In this document: in pieces, positions 46,162 to 57,111 of the stretch
Numbering within the stretch: the stretch's first letter is position 1
Layout: every line of letters begins with the position of its first letter
Assembly: GCA_027491235.1 (NCBI GenBank)
Contig: JAIXWO010000022.1
Location: 496,001 to 560,000, forward strand
Reading direction: 5' to 3'
Length of the DNA stretch: 64,000 nt
DNA from: Sphingomonadales bacterium
GTDB taxonomy: Bacteria; Pseudomonadota; Alphaproteobacteria; Sphingomonadales; Sphingomonadaceae
Translations under genes and position numbers: made by a program
Notes under the pieces: model-generated
Told to the model about the DNA's origin: nothing
What the model saw: only the letters and a program-made list of their open reading frames with translations
Database searches by the model: none

Positions 46162-46746
46162 CTACTTTGTTGTGACTGGCTTCCCGGCCCCGCCTGCCGG
46201 TGGGCAGATGGAAAACGGTGGCTTTGTCTTTGCGACGGCGGCCTGTGCCGGAGGACGGGATGAGAGTTCAAGGACTATTCCAACCAACTGCGACATATTC
46301 TCGGCTGGAAGTGGGGCCAGAACCTGTACGATGCGGTTGATATCCCCGCATTGTGTCGTCTTGACGTCCTTCACGATTGCCGTCGAAATGCCCGCGGTGA
46401 GGATGCCCTTCAGGGCATCATCCGGCAGGTTGTTCAAAAAGGTGACATCGGTATCCATAAATTTGCGCACTGCGAGTTTGGCCGACGGCCAGCTTGTTTC
46501 CGCGATCACGCGATATCGGCCCGCCAGTTCTGTACCCGATCGGCTGAGATAGCTGTCTGGCCCCAGCGTCGGGGCACATTTGGTGCTGATAGACGTGATG
46601 ACGTCCGGGAGCGCAAAGGACACGAGGCCCTGTGCTTCCTTAGGCGTCAGGCACTGCTTGGCCGTCTGGGCTGTGGCCAAGGTCGGAAGTGCGACCGATA
46701 GGACGCAACCGACAATGCAATGGATCAGTCTTGAAGCCATGTTCAC
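46162..46746 (-). CDS. Secreted protein of unknown function
   Basis: 194 residues. A signal peptide (CIVGCVLSVALPTLATAQT) is followed by a mature chain with four cysteines (QCLTP, KCAPT, QCGDI, ICPPA). The body reads ALPDVITSIS and DVTFLNNLPDDALKGILTAG. No family recognised. The GTG at 46746 overlaps the ispDF stop (GTGA); ATG 46740 is the alternative. It is in the same run as ispDF and the CinA-type amidase. Confidence 0.78.
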   Translation of the reverse strand: MNMASRLIHCIVGCVLSVALPTLATAQTAKQCLTPKEAQGLVSFALPDVITSISTKCAPTLGPDSYLSRSGTELAGRYRVIAETSWPSAKLAVRKFMDTDVTFLNNLPDDALKGILTAGISTAIVKDVKTTQCGDINRIVQVLAPLPAENMSQLVGIVLELSSRPPAQAAVAKTKPPFSICPPAGGAGKPVTTK

Positions 46747-47888
46747 TCCTCCTCTGGTAGGCGGATGGTGGCGGCGGCTTGAGCCGCTATGCCTTCTCCG
46801 CGACCTGTAAAACCCAGTCGTTCGGTCGTCGTTGCCTTAACGCTGACTTTCTTAATGGGGACGGCTAGCATTCCCGCGATGGCCATCCGCATGGCATCCC
46901 GATGCGGGCCGATTTTGGGCGCTTCGCAGATGATGGTGACATCCACATGATCAATCACGCCACCTGCTTGTCTGATGAGCGTTGCGGCGTGTTCAACAAA
47001 GCGGTGAGACGCCGCACCACGCCACTGCGGGTCGCTGGGCGGAAAATGCGCGCCAATGTCTCCGTCACCCAACGCGCCGAGCAGAGCATCGGTTAAGGCA
47101 TGCAGGGCGACATCGGCGTCACTATGTCCGGCAAGTCCCTTTTCATGATCAACCTTTACCCCGCAGAGCCAAAGGTCTTCACCCTCTGACAGCCTATGCA
47201 CATCATAGCCCAGGCCGATCCGGCTGATGAGTCGTTGGGCCCATTTGCGCTCGGCCTCCGCAAAATCGGCTGGCTGCGTGATTTTATCCAGCATGGCATG
47301 ACCCTCTACCACAGCGATCTTGTATCCGGCAGCACGCGCCATTTGGGCGTCATCGGTGGCGGCGGTTCCCGTCCATCGGTTGTGCGCGTCTCGGATAGCG
47401 TCGGTCCGGAAGGCTTGCGGGGTCTGGACACGGATGAGGCCGTTGCGATCCACGACATCGCCAAGCTCTTCCGCAGCCTTTGCCAAGGTATCGACAACGG
47501 ACAGGCCAGGGATGGCGCCGTCGGCCGTGTCGAGCGCCGCAATCAGTCGATCAATAACCGAGGATGGCAGAAAGGGCCGAGCGGCATCATGAATGAGAAC
47601 AATCCGGGCGTCGCCAATGGCCGCCATGCCAGCCGCGACGGAATGCTGACGTTCTGCGCCGCCAATCACGATTGCATCAACCTGAATATCGCCAAGTGCC
47701 TGGGCAGCCAGCTCTGTTTGGCCTTCGGCCACCACGACCACGGTCCGTTCAATGCGTGGATGCCGCGCTAGTGCGGTGACGGCATGCGCCAACAGGGCTT
47801 TTCCGCCGATCGTAACGAACTGCTTCGGCAGGCTGGTGCCTGCGCGCTCACCCTTTCCGGCGGCGACAATGATGGCAGCAATTGTCAT
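46743..47888 (-). CDS. ispDF: Bifunctional MEP-pathway enzyme IspDF
   Basis: Fusion of MEP cytidylyltransferase (IspD, about residues 1-220) and MECDP synthase (IspF, about 225-381). 381 residues. Isp[27 protein letters not shown]. Isp[11 protein letters not shown] with metal His and Asp, [44 protein letters not shown]. This fusion is usual in alphaproteobacteria and epsilonproteobacteria. ATG 47888; an upstream GTG (47906) lacks a ribosome site. It supplies the same pathway as dxr at 17 kb. Confidence 0.96.
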   Translation of the reverse strand: MTIAAIIVAAGKGERAGTSLPKQFVTIGGKALLAHAVTALARHPRIERTVVVVAEGQTELAAQALGDIQVDAIVIGGAERQHSVAAGMAAIGDARIVLIHDAARPFLPSSVIDRLIAALDTADGAIPGLSVVDTLAKAAEELGDVVDRNGLIRVQTPQAFRTDAIRDAHNRWTGTAATDDAQMARAAGYKIAVVEGHAMLDKITQPADFAEAERKWAQRLISRIGLGYDVHRLSEGEDLWLCGVKVDHEKGLAGHSDADVALHALTDALLGALGDGDIGAHFPPSDPQWRGAASHRFVEHAATLIRQAGGVIDHVDVTIICEAPKIGPHRDAMRMAIAGMLAVPIKKVSVKATTTERLGFTGRGEGIAAQAAATIRLPEEE

Positions 47889-47913
47889 GGCGCTGGGCTT
47901 AGACACTCAAGAC

Positions 47914-47928
47914 TGTTGCGCCGCAACA
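47914..47928. repeat. Palindrome in the ispDF/dusB divergent promoter region
   Basis: TGTTGC-GCC-GCAACA, perfect over six bases on each side. It is placed symmetrically for a dimeric regulator between two divergent genes. Related sequences occur at 1549-1558 (GTTGCGCAAC) and, with a longer spacer, at 62620-62637 (TTGCG/CGCAA) upstream of malate synthase. Possibly chance. Confidence 0.4.
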
Positions 47929-47969
47929 CAAAAATGCGTAGAGCTTTTGCTGAAAATTTAGGCAAATCC

Positions 47970-48968
47970 ATGCAGCAGTTGAACCCTATCTCTGTCGGCG
48001 GTGTCCGCATCGACGTTCCTGTCATTCTCGCGCCGATGACCGGCGTGACCGACATGCCGTTCCGCAAGGTCGTTCGGCAATATGGCTGTGGCCTCAATGT
48101 AACAGAGATGATCGCCAGTCAGGCAATGATCCGGGAAACGCGTCAAAGCCAGCAAAAGGCGGCGTGGGACCCGATTGAAGAGCCGGTTTCCATGCAGCTG
48201 GCCGGCTGCACGCCCAAGGAAATGGCTGAAGCGGCCAAGCTGAATGAAGACCGCGGCGCGTCTATCATCGACATCAACATGGGCTGCCCCGTCAAAAAGG
48301 TCGTGAATGGTGACGCCGGCTCTGCGCTGATGAAGGATTTGCCGCTGGCCGCCAGCCTGATTGAGGCGACGGTCAAGGCCGTGAAGGTGCCGGTTACCGT
48401 CAAGATGCGCATGGGTTGGGATGAGACCCGCCTCAACGCGCCGGAACTCGCAAAGATTGCCGAAGACCTTGGCGCGCAGATGATCACCGTCCACGGGCGG
48501 ACGCGCAACCAGATGTATAAGGGGTCGGCGGACTGGGCCTTTGTTCGGCGCGTCAAGGATGCAGTAAAGGTTCCCGTCATCGTCAATGGCGACATCTGTT
48601 CAATCGACGACGCCAAAACGGCGCTCGATTTGTCCGGTGCTGATGGCTTGATGATTGGGCGCGGCGCCTATGGGCGGCCTTGGTTGATCTCTCAAGTTAT
48701 GGCGGCGCTGACCGATAGTGCCGCCATCCCCGATCCGACGATTGAGGAGCAGTATCATCTCATCGTCCGGCATTATGAAGACATGCTGGCGCATTATGGC
48801 GAGACAACCGGTGTGAACATGGCACGTAAGCATATTGGCTGGTATACCAAAGGCTTGCATGGCTCTGCTGACTTCCGCAACGCCGTCAATCAGATCAATG
48901 ATCCCCGCACGGTGCTGGCCATGCTCGAACGTTTTTATGAACCATGGCTCAGCCGCGCGGCCGCCTAA
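47970..48968 (+). CDS. dusB: tRNA-dihydrouridine synthase DusB
   Basis: FMN enzyme that reduces uridines in the tRNA D-loop. 332 residues. Motifs: [54 protein letters not shown] with the catalytic Cys, [23 protein letters not shown], and [15 protein letters not shown] 47970 is chosen; ATG 47934 would add 12 residues. As in many bacteria it leads an operon with ntrBC; it overlaps ntrB by 25 nt. Confidence 0.95.
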   Translation: MQQLNPISVGGVRIDVPVILAPMTGVTDMPFRKVVRQYGCGLNVTEMIASQAMIRETRQSQQKAAWDPIEEPVSMQLAGCTPKEMAEAAKLNEDRGASIIDINMGCPVKKVVNGDAGSALMKDLPLAASLIEATVKAVKVPVTVKMRMGWDETRLNAPELAKIAEDLGAQMITVHGRTRNQMYKGSADWAFVRRVKDAVKVPVIVNGDICSIDDAKTALDLSGADGLMIGRGAYGRPWLISQVMAALTDSAAIPDPTIEEQYHLIVRHYEDMLAHYGETTGVNMARKHIGWYTKGLHGSADFRNAVNQINDPRTVLAMLERFYEPWLSRAAA

Positions 48969-50044
48969 AGGCGATTGAGACGCCGGCGGGGCCTCTGACT
49001 GCGGAAGACGTGGTTGCGGCCTCTCCGATCTCCATGTTGGTCATCGATGACGGGGCCGTGGTGCAGCACGCCAACGCGGCGGCCGAAATGCTCCTCAACC
49101 TTAGCGCGCAAAATATCGTCGGACGGGCTCTGCAGGACGTGCTGGCGATGCCCGACGGCTATGTGGGCGATGACGCTCCTTTTGCCGCCTATGATGCGAG
49201 CTTGCGCCTGCGGAAAGGCGCGGTGTTGCGCGCGGACGTCTTCGTGACACCCTTTGCCGAATATGCGGGATGGAAACTCGTTTCCATGTATTCCGGGGCC
49301 GCGAGCCATCGCGTCGGCAACCGGGCGCATGGCGGCGGCACACGTGCGGCCGTCCGCATTGCGGCTATGCTGGCACATGAGATTAAAAATCCACTCGCGG
49401 GGATTAAGGGCGCGGCGCAACTCCTCGGTCGCAGTGTCGATGCGGGCGCGCAGCGGTTGACCAAACTGATCCAAGATGAGGTTGATCGGGTGGCCAGTCT
49501 GATCGACCGGATGGAAGGCTTTACGGATACCCGCACGCTGGAACGGCAGGCTGAGAATATCCACGCCATTGTTGATCATGCGCGCGAAGTGGCGGTGTCT
49601 GGCTTTGGGGACAGGCTGATCATCCGCGAACTCTACGATCCTTCGCTTCCAGAGGTGTTGGTTCATCGCGACACCATGGTTCAGGTGGTCCTCAATCTGT
49701 TGAAGAACGCCGCTGAAACCGCCGAGCACGGCTCCAAGCGGAAGGTGACGATTACGACATCGTTCCGCCATGGTGTTTCGGTCGCCGTTGATCCGGGCGG
49801 GCGGCGTGTTTCGCTTCCCATCGAATTGTGCATCATCGACGACGGACCGGGCGCCCCCCCGGAAATTGTCGATAACCTTTTCGACCCCTTTGTGAGCAGT
49901 AAGCCGAAAGGGCAGGGGCTAGGCCTCGCGCTGGTTGATAAATTGACGCGGGATATGGGCGGGATCGTCCAATATGCACGCGAAGGCATGCCGGAGCATA
50001 CGGTTTTCCGTTTGCTTCTGCCGAGAGCGGATGGGCGGAGTTAA
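48944..50044 (+). CDS. ntrB: Nitrogen-regulation histidine kinase NtrB
   Basis: Cytosolic PAS-containing kinase/phosphatase that controls NtrC according to the PII signal. 366 residues. PAS about 20-115 ([23 protein letters not shown]), HisKA with His in [15 protein letters not shown], HATPase with [21 protein letters not shown], and [12 protein letters not shown]. The start lies inside dusB (25-nt overlap), and the stop shares one base with the ntrC start (TAATG). Confidence 0.94.
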   Translation: MAQPRGRLKAIETPAGPLTAEDVVAASPISMLVIDDGAVVQHANAAAEMLLNLSAQNIVGRALQDVLAMPDGYVGDDAPFAAYDASLRLRKGAVLRADVFVTPFAEYAGWKLVSMYSGAASHRVGNRAHGGGTRAAVRIAAMLAHEIKNPLAGIKGAAQLLGRSVDAGAQRLTKLIQDEVDRVASLIDRMEGFTDTRTLERQAENIHAIVDHAREVAVSGFGDRLIIRELYDPSLPEVLVHRDTMVQVVLNLLKNAAETAEHGSKRKVTITTSFRHGVSVAVDPGGRRVSLPIELCIIDDGPGAPPEIVDNLFDPFVSSKPKGQGLGLALVDKLTRDMGGIVQYAREGMPEHTVFRLLLPRADGRS

Positions 50045-51486
50045 TGGGTCAAGGCAAGGTTCTGGTCGTCGACGATGACGACGCCATCCGATTGGTGATC
50101 AGCGAAGCGCTGACCCGTGAAGGTCATGACGTCATGTGTGCGGCCAGTGTCGCGGATCAAGCACGCGTGCTCGAGGATTTTGATCCAGATGTGCTGGTGA
50201 CCGACGTCATTTTACCGGACGGGAACGGGCTGGACGTGCTCCCCGCTATATTGGCCAAACGACCGGGTCTGCCTGTCATTGTTCTTTCGGCGCAAAACAC
50301 GCTGGCGACAGCTGTCCGTGCGACAGAGCAGGGGGCGTTTGAGTATCTGCCCAAGCCCTTTGATCTGGATGAGCTTTGCCAAGCCGTGCGCGATGGCATG
50401 GGACGGCGGGGCATTGTTGTGGCCGGTCCTGCGCTCACGGAGGCAGACGCCGCCTTGCCGCTCATTGGTCGGTCGCCAGCGATGCAGGAAGTCTATCGGA
50501 CGATTGCCCGAGTGGTTCCCAATGATTTGACTGTGTTGATCCTGGGTGAGAGCGGGACGGGCAAGGAACTGGTTGCCCGCGCAATACACGATCTGGGCGC
50601 GCGCAAAACCGCACCCTTCATTGCGATCAACATGGCCGCCATTCCCCGCGAATTGATCGAGGCCGAATTGTTCGGGCACGAACGGGGCGCCTTTACCGGG
50701 GCACAGCAACGCACCGCCGGACGGTTTGAGCAGGCAGCGGGCGGCACGTTGTTCCTTGATGAGATTGGCGACATGCCAATGGATGCCCAGACACGTCTGT
50801 TGCGCGTACTCCAGTCCGGTGAGTTCACGACCGTTGGTGGTAGCCGATCCATACAAGCGGATGTCCGTATCATCGCTGCAACGCATAAAGATCTCACCGC
50901 GTTGATTGCGGCAGGGCAGTTCCGCGAAGATCTCTATTTCCGCTTGAATGTGGTGCCGATGTCTCTGCCGGCGCTGCGTCAGCGTGCGGCGGATATCGGT
51001 CTATTGTCGCAGCACTTTCTTGATCGGGCAGCCGCTGAAGGATTGCCCCGTAAAGGCATCTCGGTGGAAGCCATTACGCGGCTGGGGCAGCATGATTGGC
51101 CCGGCAATGTCCGTGAGCTTGAAAACCTGATGCGCCGTTTGGCGGTGCTGGCCCGCGATGATCTGATCGGCGCCGAGATGGTTGAACAGCAACTCGTTGG
51201 GCGGCCCGCTAAGGCCGAGGCGCCGGTTATGGTCGCGCGGTCGGGGCTCGCAAATGCGGTGGAGCATCATCTCGCGGCCTATTTTGCAGAGTTTGGAACC
51301 CATCTGCCACCCGACGGGCTGTATGACCGCATTTTGGAAGAAGTCGAACGACCCCTGCTTGTGGCAACAATGTCGGCCGTTCGTGGCAACCAGCTTCGGG
51401 CGGCCAAATTGCTGGGCATAAACCGCAACACGTTGCGCAAGAAATTGACCGATCTGGGCATTGATCTAGCGGTTGGTCGCAGATAG
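50044..51486 (+). CDS. ntrC: Nitrogen-regulation response regulator NtrC
   Basis: Sigma-54-dependent activator of nitrogen-assimilation genes. 480 residues. Receiver domain ([22 protein letters not shown]), AAA+ domain with Walker [12 protein letters not shown], the sigma-54 contact loop GAFTGA ([11 protein letters not shown]), Walker B LFLDEIGD, and a C-terminal Fis-type HTH ([19 protein letters not shown]). All elements expected of an active sigma-54 activator are present. Confidence 0.96.
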   Translation: MGQGKVLVVDDDDAIRLVISEALTREGHDVMCAASVADQARVLEDFDPDVLVTDVILPDGNGLDVLPAILAKRPGLPVIVLSAQNTLATAVRATEQGAFEYLPKPFDLDELCQAVRDGMGRRGIVVAGPALTEADAALPLIGRSPAMQEVYRTIARVVPNDLTVLILGESGTGKELVARAIHDLGARKTAPFIAINMAAIPRELIEAELFGHERGAFTGAQQRTAGRFEQAAGGTLFLDEIGDMPMDAQTRLLRVLQSGEFTTVGGSRSIQADVRIIAATHKDLTALIAAGQFREDLYFRLNVVPMSLPALRQRAADIGLLSQHFLDRAAAEGLPRKGISVEAITRLGQHDWPGNVRELENLMRRLAVLARDDLIGAEMVEQQLVGRPAKAEAPVMVARSGLANAVEHHLAAYFAEFGTHLPPDGLYDRILEEVERPLLVATMSAVRGNQLRAAKLLGINRNTLRKKLTDLGIDLAVGRR

Positions 51487-51555
51487 CGGCTCGCTTCGTC
51501 GGCTTGCCGCTAACTGTGCTTGATCTGCAACGCCGGTGTTGTAGTATTGCCACGA

Positions 51556-53805
51556 ATGGTCAATTTGAACACGTCTTTCCTGCTCGCTTGGCAGCGCAAA
51601 CTCGTCGTCTTTGCGCGCCGGCAGGAATGGATCACGGTGTTGACTTGGGGCGCTGGGATCGGTGCCTTGGTCATGGCGTTGGCCACTTGGCAAATCCTAA
51701 GCACTGAAGGGGTCCTGAGCGCTTTATCGGGCGTGGTTCTGCTCTTTGCCAATCTCGTACCGGCCGTCATGCTTCTTGTCCTTGGCGGGCGTCGCCTTGC
51801 GATGCGTCGCGCGGAAAACTCGCTGGTCGGCGCCAATGGTCGGTTGCACGTCCGATTGGTGGCTCTGTTTTCTCTCATCGCCACGGTTCCGGTTGTCCTG
51901 ATGGTCCTCGTCGCCTCGTTGTTGTTCCAATATGGCGTCGACATCTGGTATTCAAAACGCGCCCAAGGGATGTTTGAGAACACCACTGCGCTTGCCCAGC
52001 AGCTTTACGCCGAGAAGCAAAAGCGCGTGATGGATGAGACAGCGGTGATGGCGGGAGACCTTGTTCAGGCCCTGCAGGTCGCCCCGATTGATAGCCAGCC
52101 CTTCGCCAATCAGTTTGCCTTTCAGGTATATCAGCGTGAGCTTTCTGAGGCGGCAGTTTTGGCCATCTCGACGAGGAATGGCGTACAGACGCTGGCGATT
52201 GTGAACCCCTATGAACGCGCAACCCAGAATTGGGTTCCGCCTGAGGTGGCGCGCGAACTTTTGGCCAAGCGTGAGGCCGTATTTCGCGATACCGGAAGCC
52301 GGATGGAATCGGTGACGCCGATGCCTGGTACGCCGGACCTGTTCCTCTATGCCTCTCGCGTGGCCGACACCGAAACGCTTGCGCAGGCCAAGCGCGCGTC
52401 CTTGGTTTTGAAGGACTATAACGCTCTCTTGAAACGATCGGGGACGCTCCAGTTTCGCCTGAATGCGGCTCTATACCTCTTGTCTCTGCTGATTATCGGG
52501 ATGGCCGTGTGGATCGCGCTTCGCGTTGCGGACAGGCTGGTGCGCCCTGTTGGGGAATTGGTGGATGCCGCGCGTAAGGTTGCGGCGGGTGACTTGTCCG
52601 TGCGCGTCTCGACGTCGCGCAGCCGCGATGAAGTTGGGGTCTTGTCGCGCGCGTTCAATCGCATGACCGAAAGGTTAGGCGAACAGAATATGGACCTGAT
52701 TGCCTCAAACGATCTGCTCGACCGGCGTCGTGTTTTGATCGAAGCCGTCCTGTCTGGCGTGACAGCAGGTGTCATTTCAGCAACGCCAGATGGGTATGTC
52801 CGCGTCATCAACCGGTCTGCCCGTGAGATTTTGAAGATAGCTCCGGGCGATGTGGTGGGTTCGTCCTTGAAAGAGCTTGTGCCTGATTTCGCAGCGCTGC
52901 TGGAAGAAGGCCGGACGGAAACTGTGCTTCAGCTTGGTGGGGCCGGAGAAACCCGGACGCTTGCCGTCAAGGTTGTGGAAAGTGAATTTGGCCATATCTT
53001 GACGTTCGACGATATCACCCAGCAACTGATTGATCAGCGTCGTGCCGCTTGGTCAGACGTTGCGCGGCGGGTCGCGCACGAGATTAAGAACCCTTTGACG
53101 CCCATCCAGTTGGCGGCGGAGCGATTGAAGCGCCGGTTCTCCAAGGAAATCGTGACGGATCAGGCCGCGTTTGACCGTCTTACCGAAACCATCGTGCGTC
53201 AGGTGGGTGATCTGCGGCGGATGGTTGATGAATTCTCCTCCTTTGCGCGGATGCCAAAGCCTGAGTTTGCCGAAGAGCCAATTGTCGATCTCGCGCGCGA
53301 GGCCATGTTCCTGCACGAAGTTGCAAACCCGGGGATCCGCTTCTCGATCACAGCGCCGTCTCCGTCGCCAATGCTGATCTGCGACCGCCGACAATTGGCC
53401 CAAGCCCTGTCCAACATCGTCAAAAATGGCGTAGAGGCGATCGCCCAACGCGTGGATGCCGTTGATCCGGATATTGCGATGACCCTGGCGGCCGAGGCCG
53501 ATGGCACTGTGACCATCAGTGTGGCGGATGCGGGCATTGGTCTGCCGCTGGAGCGGGACCGGATTATTGAGCCCTATATGACGACCCGACCGGGCGGCAC
53601 GGGCCTTGGCCTCGCGATCGTCAAAAAGATCATTGAAGAGCATATGGGCATCATCAGTTTCGCCGACCGCGAAGGTGGGGGGACTGTCGTGACCATTCGG
53701 ATTGATCCTGCAATTTTAGCTGCGGCCATTGCCCGGCAAGCACATGCCGCATCACCTGCGGCGGACCAGCTTCCCTCTGCTCTGACGCGTCACAAGGAGA
53801 ACTAG
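51556..53805 (+). CDS. ntrY: Membrane histidine kinase NtrY
   Basis: Nitrogen/redox-related sensor kinase paired with NtrX. 749 residues. Three N-terminal membrane segments in the first 130 residues, a periplasmic region of about 165 residues, another TM near 305 ([20 protein letters not shown]), HAMP ([18 protein letters not shown]), PAS about 395-490, HisKA with [19 protein letters not shown], HATPase with [11 protein letters not shown] and [15 protein letters not shown] 51556 has a weak ribosome site; the in-frame start at 51520 is not better. Confidence 0.93.
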   Translation: MVNLNTSFLLAWQRKLVVFARRQEWITVLTWGAGIGALVMALATWQILSTEGVLSALSGVVLLFANLVPAVMLLVLGGRRLAMRRAENSLVGANGRLHVRLVALFSLIATVPVVLMVLVASLLFQYGVDIWYSKRAQGMFENTTALAQQLYAEKQKRVMDETAVMAGDLVQALQVAPIDSQPFANQFAFQVYQRELSEAAVLAISTRNGVQTLAIVNPYERATQNWVPPEVARELLAKREAVFRDTGSRMESVTPMPGTPDLFLYASRVADTETLAQAKRASLVLKDYNALLKRSGTLQFRLNAALYLLSLLIIGMAVWIALRVADRLVRPVGELVDAARKVAAGDLSVRVSTSRSRDEVGVLSRAFNRMTERLGEQNMDLIASNDLLDRRRVLIEAVLSGVTAGVISATPDGYVRVINRSAREILKIAPGDVVGSSLKELVPDFAALLEEGRTETVLQLGGAGETRTLAVKVVESEFGHILTFDDITQQLIDQRRAAWSDVARRVAHEIKNPLTPIQLAAERLKRRFSKEIVTDQAAFDRLTETIVRQVGDLRRMVDEFSSFARMPKPEFAEEPIVDLAREAMFLHEVANPGIRFSITAPSPSPMLICDRRQLAQALSNIVKNGVEAIAQRVDAVDPDIAMTLAAEADGTVTISVADAGIGLPLERDRIIEPYMTTRPGGTGLGLAIVKKIIEEHMGIISFADREGGGTVVTIRIDPAILAAAIARQAHAASPAADQLPSALTRHKEN

Positions 53806-53808
53806 GCC

Positions 53809-55197
53809 ATGGCACTCGACATTTTGGTCGTCGATGATGAGGCAGATATCCGTGATCTCGTCGCCGGTGTTCTGGAGGATGAAGGGTATACCGCACGGAC
53901 CGCAGCCGACAGTGATGCGGCGCTTGCGGCCATTGCCGATCGTCGACCGTCCCTCGTGCTTCTTGACGTATTTCTGAAAGGATCGCGTCTCGACGGGCTG
54001 GATCTGCTTGATGAAATTAAGCGCCGCGATCCAAGCCAGCCGGTTCTGGTCATATCCGGCCATGGGAATCTGGATACCGCCGTCACGGCCATCCGGCGGG
54101 GGGCCTCTGATTTCATCGAAAAACCCTTTGAGGCACAGCGTCTGCTCCTGCTGGTGACGCGCGCGACCGAGACGGAATTGCTGCGGGCCGAGAATGAGAC
54201 GCTGAAGGCGCAATATGGCCTTGATGAGCAGCTCAGCGGCACATCGAGCGCGATCAACCATGTGCGGGCTACCTTAAAGCGGGTGGCACCGACGGGCAGC
54301 CGCGTGCTCATTAGTGGACCCGCTGGCGTCGGCAAAGAGGTTGCCGCGCGTATGCTCCACAGCTGGAGCCCACGGGTCAATGCGCCGTTCGTTGTCGTCA
54401 GCGCCGCGCGCATGACGCCGGAGCGGGTGGAAGAAGAGCTCTTCGGGTCTGAACGTCCGGACGGCTCAAGCACACCCGGTCTGCTGGAACGCGCGCATGG
54501 CGGGACGCTTTTTCTTGATGAGATCGCCGACATGCCGATGACGACGCAGGGTAAAATCCTGCGCGTCCTGACTGATCAGAGCTTCACGCGGGTCGGTGGC
54601 CAGCGGTTGGTAAAGGTTGACGTACGCGTTCTTTCTTCCAGCGCGCGGACGTTGACCGATGAAATTGATGCCGGGCGCTTCCGGGAGGATTTCTATTATC
54701 GCCTGAATGTTGTGCCTGTCTTCATCCCTTCGCTGTCGGAGCGGCGGGAAGACATTCCTTCGCTGGTGGAGCATTTCATCGCGCGCTATTCTGCGGACCG
54801 GCGAGTTCCAACGCCCGATGTGGCGGCAGATGCGATGGCGGCGCTCCAGACCTATGACTGGCCGGGCAATGTCCGCCAGTTGCGCAACATCATGGAACGG
54901 ACGATCATTCTCGCGCCCGGCGACCGTATGTCGCGCATTGATGTGGATATGCTGCCGTCTGAGATTATCAACGACCCTGCGAGCCCCCAAGGGAGTGGGC
55001 CGACATCGGCGATTATGGGGGCGCCTTTGCGTGAAGCACGTGAAGCCTTTGAACGGGAATATCTGCGGGTGCAGATAAGACGTTTTTCAGGGAACATTTC
55101 CCGCACTGCCCATTTTATCGGCATGGAGCGGTCTGCCTTGCACCGCAAATTGAAGATACTGGGCATGGTGGATGATCGGGAATCTTCCGAAGACTAA
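53809..55197 (+). CDS. ntrX: Response regulator NtrX
   Basis: NtrC-family response regulator, partner of NtrY. 462 residues. Receiver with VDDEADIRD and LVLLDVFLKGSRLDG, AAA+ domain with Walker A GPAGVGKEVAA and Walker B LFLDEIADMP, and Fis-type HTH (NISRTAHFIGMERSALHRKL). The sigma-54 loop GAFTGA is replaced by a stretch around GSERPDGSSTPG, as in other alphaproteobacterial NtrX proteins, so it probably does not act through sigma-54. Three bases separate it from ntrY. Confidence 0.94.
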   Translation: MALDILVVDDEADIRDLVAGVLEDEGYTARTAADSDAALAAIADRRPSLVLLDVFLKGSRLDGLDLLDEIKRRDPSQPVLVISGHGNLDTAVTAIRRGASDFIEKPFEAQRLLLLVTRATETELLRAENETLKAQYGLDEQLSGTSSAINHVRATLKRVAPTGSRVLISGPAGVGKEVAARMLHSWSPRVNAPFVVVSAARMTPERVEEELFGSERPDGSSTPGLLERAHGGTLFLDEIADMPMTTQGKILRVLTDQSFTRVGGQRLVKVDVRVLSSSARTLTDEIDAGRFREDFYYRLNVVPVFIPSLSERREDIPSLVEHFIARYSADRRVPTPDVAADAMAALQTYDWPGNVRQLRNIMERTIILAPGDRMSRIDVDMLPSEIINDPASPQGSGPTSAIMGAPLREAREAFEREYLRVQIRRFSGNISRTAHFIGMERSALHRKLKILGMVDDRESSED

Positions 55198-55206
55198 ACA
55201 GTGCGG

Positions 55207-55310
55207 TGGACCCTAGGGCCTGCTGACTGTATAAAGACGGTGTTCCCGGATTTTTTAGGGAGCAGCGACAGACGCCTGATACAGGCGCAATCGCGGGAAT
55301 AATGACCCGC
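55207..55310 (+). promoter_or_regulatory. hfq promoter candidate and hairpin leader
   Basis: TGGACC (55207-55212), 17 bases, TATAAA (55230-55235), predicting a transcript from about 55242. The leader has two hairpins: CGCCTG-ATA-CAGGCG (55273-55287) and GCGGG/CCCGC (55293-55297 with 55306-55310), ending some 20 bases before the GTG. Hfq often binds its own leader mRNA in enterobacteria; such control here is conjecture. Confidence 0.35.
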
Positions 55311-55333
55311 CAAATATAGAAAAGGAATGAACA

Positions 55334-55816
55334 GTGGCTGACAAGACCAACAACCTCCAAGATATTTTCCTGAATACCGTGCGAAAGGCCAAGGTGCCCG
55401 TGACGATGTTTCTCGTCAAAGGCGTCAAGCTTCAGGGCATCATCACCTGGTTCGACAATTTTTCGGTCCTTTTGCGGCGCGATGGTCAATCACAGCTGAT
55501 CTACAAGCACGCGATCTCCACAATCATGCCCGGCCAACCCATCGACATTCCAGCGATGCGTGAAGCCATTGGCGATGGAAAGCGTCAGAAGTCCTTGCAG
55601 GATGTGTTCCTTGGTGCGACCGAGCGGACGCAGACGCCCGTCACCATGTTCCTCGTAAACGGGGTCATGTTGCAGGGTGAAGTCGCGACGTTCGACCTTT
55701 TCTGCCTTTTGCTGCAGCGCGATTCCATGGCGCAGCTGGTTTATAAGCACGCGATCTCGACGGTGCAGCCAGCGCATCCGCTGAACCTCGCCGAGGAAGA
55801 AGAAGCCGGCGATTGA
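55334..55816 (+). CDS. hfq: Tandem-domain RNA chaperone Hfq
   Basis: 160 residues containing two complete Hfq/Sm domains in one chain, whereas ordinary Hfq has one (about 75-100 residues). Domain 1 is residues 7-66 ([20 protein letters not shown] 57-60). Domain 2 is 86-146 ([20 protein letters not shown] 137-140). Proximal-site residues are kept in both. The basic rim (R16, R17, R19 in E. coli) is R-K-K in domain 1 but E-R-Q in domain 2, and the distal Lys31 position is Lys in domain 1, Met in domain 2. The tail has EEEE. GTG start after AAAGGAA. It is followed by hflX as usual. Confidence 0.96.
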   Translation: MADKTNNLQDIFLNTVRKAKVPVTMFLVKGVKLQGIITWFDNFSVLLRRDGQSQLIYKHAISTIMPGQPIDIPAMREAIGDGKRQKSLQDVFLGATERTQTPVTMFLVNGVMLQGEVATFDLFCLLLQRDSMAQLVYKHAISTVQPAHPLNLAEEEEAGD

Positions 55817-57111
55817 GCGTTTTTAATCGACAGGAAGACGATGGCTTTGCGCGCGGTGCCAAGGCCATCGTCGTCTACCCCGAAATAGGCCTGAGCAGCC
55901 GCGATCCGGAATCGCGGTTGGATGAGGCGTCTGGTCTGGCCGAGGCGATTGGTCTCAACATTGCTGGCCGGGCGAGTTTCAAAATCCGCGCGGCGCGGCC
56001 TGCGACACTCTTTGGGGCTGGGCAGGTTCAGGACATTGCCGCCCGTGCAGCGGCGGTGGAGGCGGACCTTGTCATCATCGACGGCGCGCTGACACCGGTC
56101 CAACAGCGCAATCTTGAACGCGAACTCAAGGCCAAGGTCATCGACCGCACCGGCTTGATCCTCGAGATCTTCGGGGAACGGGCGGCAACCGCTGAAGGCC
56201 GTTTGCAGGTGGAACTGGCGCATCTTGATTATCAGGCCGGGCGTCTGGTCCGCAGTTGGACGCACTTGGAACGCCAGCGCGGTGGCTTTGGCTTTTTGGG
56301 TGGCCCGGGTGAAACCCAGATCGAAGCCGACCGCCGTCTCATCCGGGACAGGATGGCCAAGCTGCGTCGTGAATTGGAGCAAGTCCGCCGAACACGCGGA
56401 CTGCACCGTGATCGCCGCAAAAAGGCCCCTTGGCCTGTCATCGCGTTGGTGGGTTACACCAATGCCGGGAAATCGACGCTGTTCAACCGGATGACCGGCG
56501 CGACTGTTATGGCGGAAGACCTGCTGTTCGCAACGCTGGACCCGACGATGCGCCAGATATCCTTGCCCGGCGTCGACAAGGCGATCCTATCGGACACGGT
56601 GGGTTTTGTTTCGGATCTGCCGACCCAGTTGGTGGCAGCGTTCCGGGCGACACTGGAAGAGGTCAATGCCGCCGACCTGATTGTCCATGTTCGCGACATT
56701 TCGCATCCAGATAGCGATGCGCAATCGGCGGACGTTGAAGCTGTTCTGACTGATCTTGGTGTGCTCGGGGAAGGGGCTTCCCCCATGATTGAGGTCTGGA
56801 ACAAGATTGACCGGTTGGACGTAGAGGCGCTCGCTTTCCATCATCAAGAGGCGCTCCGGCGCGAAAATGTGGTTCTCGCCTCGGCGCTCACTGGGGCTGG
56901 CCTCTCCGAAATTGAGGAATTGTGCGCGCGGCATCTCACAACCTCTCACCGTCTTCGCACCATCATTTTGGGGACAAGTGATGGCGCCCGGCTTGCCTGG
57001 GTGCATGCGCATGGTCGGGTTCTCGACCAACAGGTGAATGACGATCAGGTCACGCTCAGCGTGCGGATGTCTGACGAGGATTTTGGGCGGTTTGAATCGC
57101 GCATGGCTTAA
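55813..57111 (+). CDS. hflX: GTPase HflX
   Basis: Ribosome-associated GTPase that rescues stalled ribosomes under stress. 432 residues. The N-terminal ND1 domain includes [19 protein letters not shown], the family signature [19 protein letters not shown], then G1 [10 protein letters not shown]2 ATLDPT, G3 DTVGF, G4 NKID. The TTG start overlaps the hfq stop by 4 nt. Its TAA stop and the mazG stop on the other strand share TTAA. Confidence 0.95.
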   Translation: MSVFNRQEDDGFARGAKAIVVYPEIGLSSRDPESRLDEASGLAEAIGLNIAGRASFKIRAARPATLFGAGQVQDIAARAAAVEADLVIIDGALTPVQQRNLERELKAKVIDRTGLILEIFGERAATAEGRLQVELAHLDYQAGRLVRSWTHLERQRGGFGFLGGPGETQIEADRRLIRDRMAKLRRELEQVRRTRGLHRDRRKKAPWPVIALVGYTNAGKSTLFNRMTGATVMAEDLLFATLDPTMRQISLPGVDKAILSDTVGFVSDLPTQLVAAFRATLEEVNAADLIVHVRDISHPDSDAQSADVEAVLTDLGVLGEGASPMIEVWNKIDRLDVEALAFHHQEALRRENVVLASALTGAGLSEIEELCARHLTTSHRLRTIILGTSDGARLAWVHAHGRVLDQQVNDDQVTLSVRMSDEDFGRFESRMA

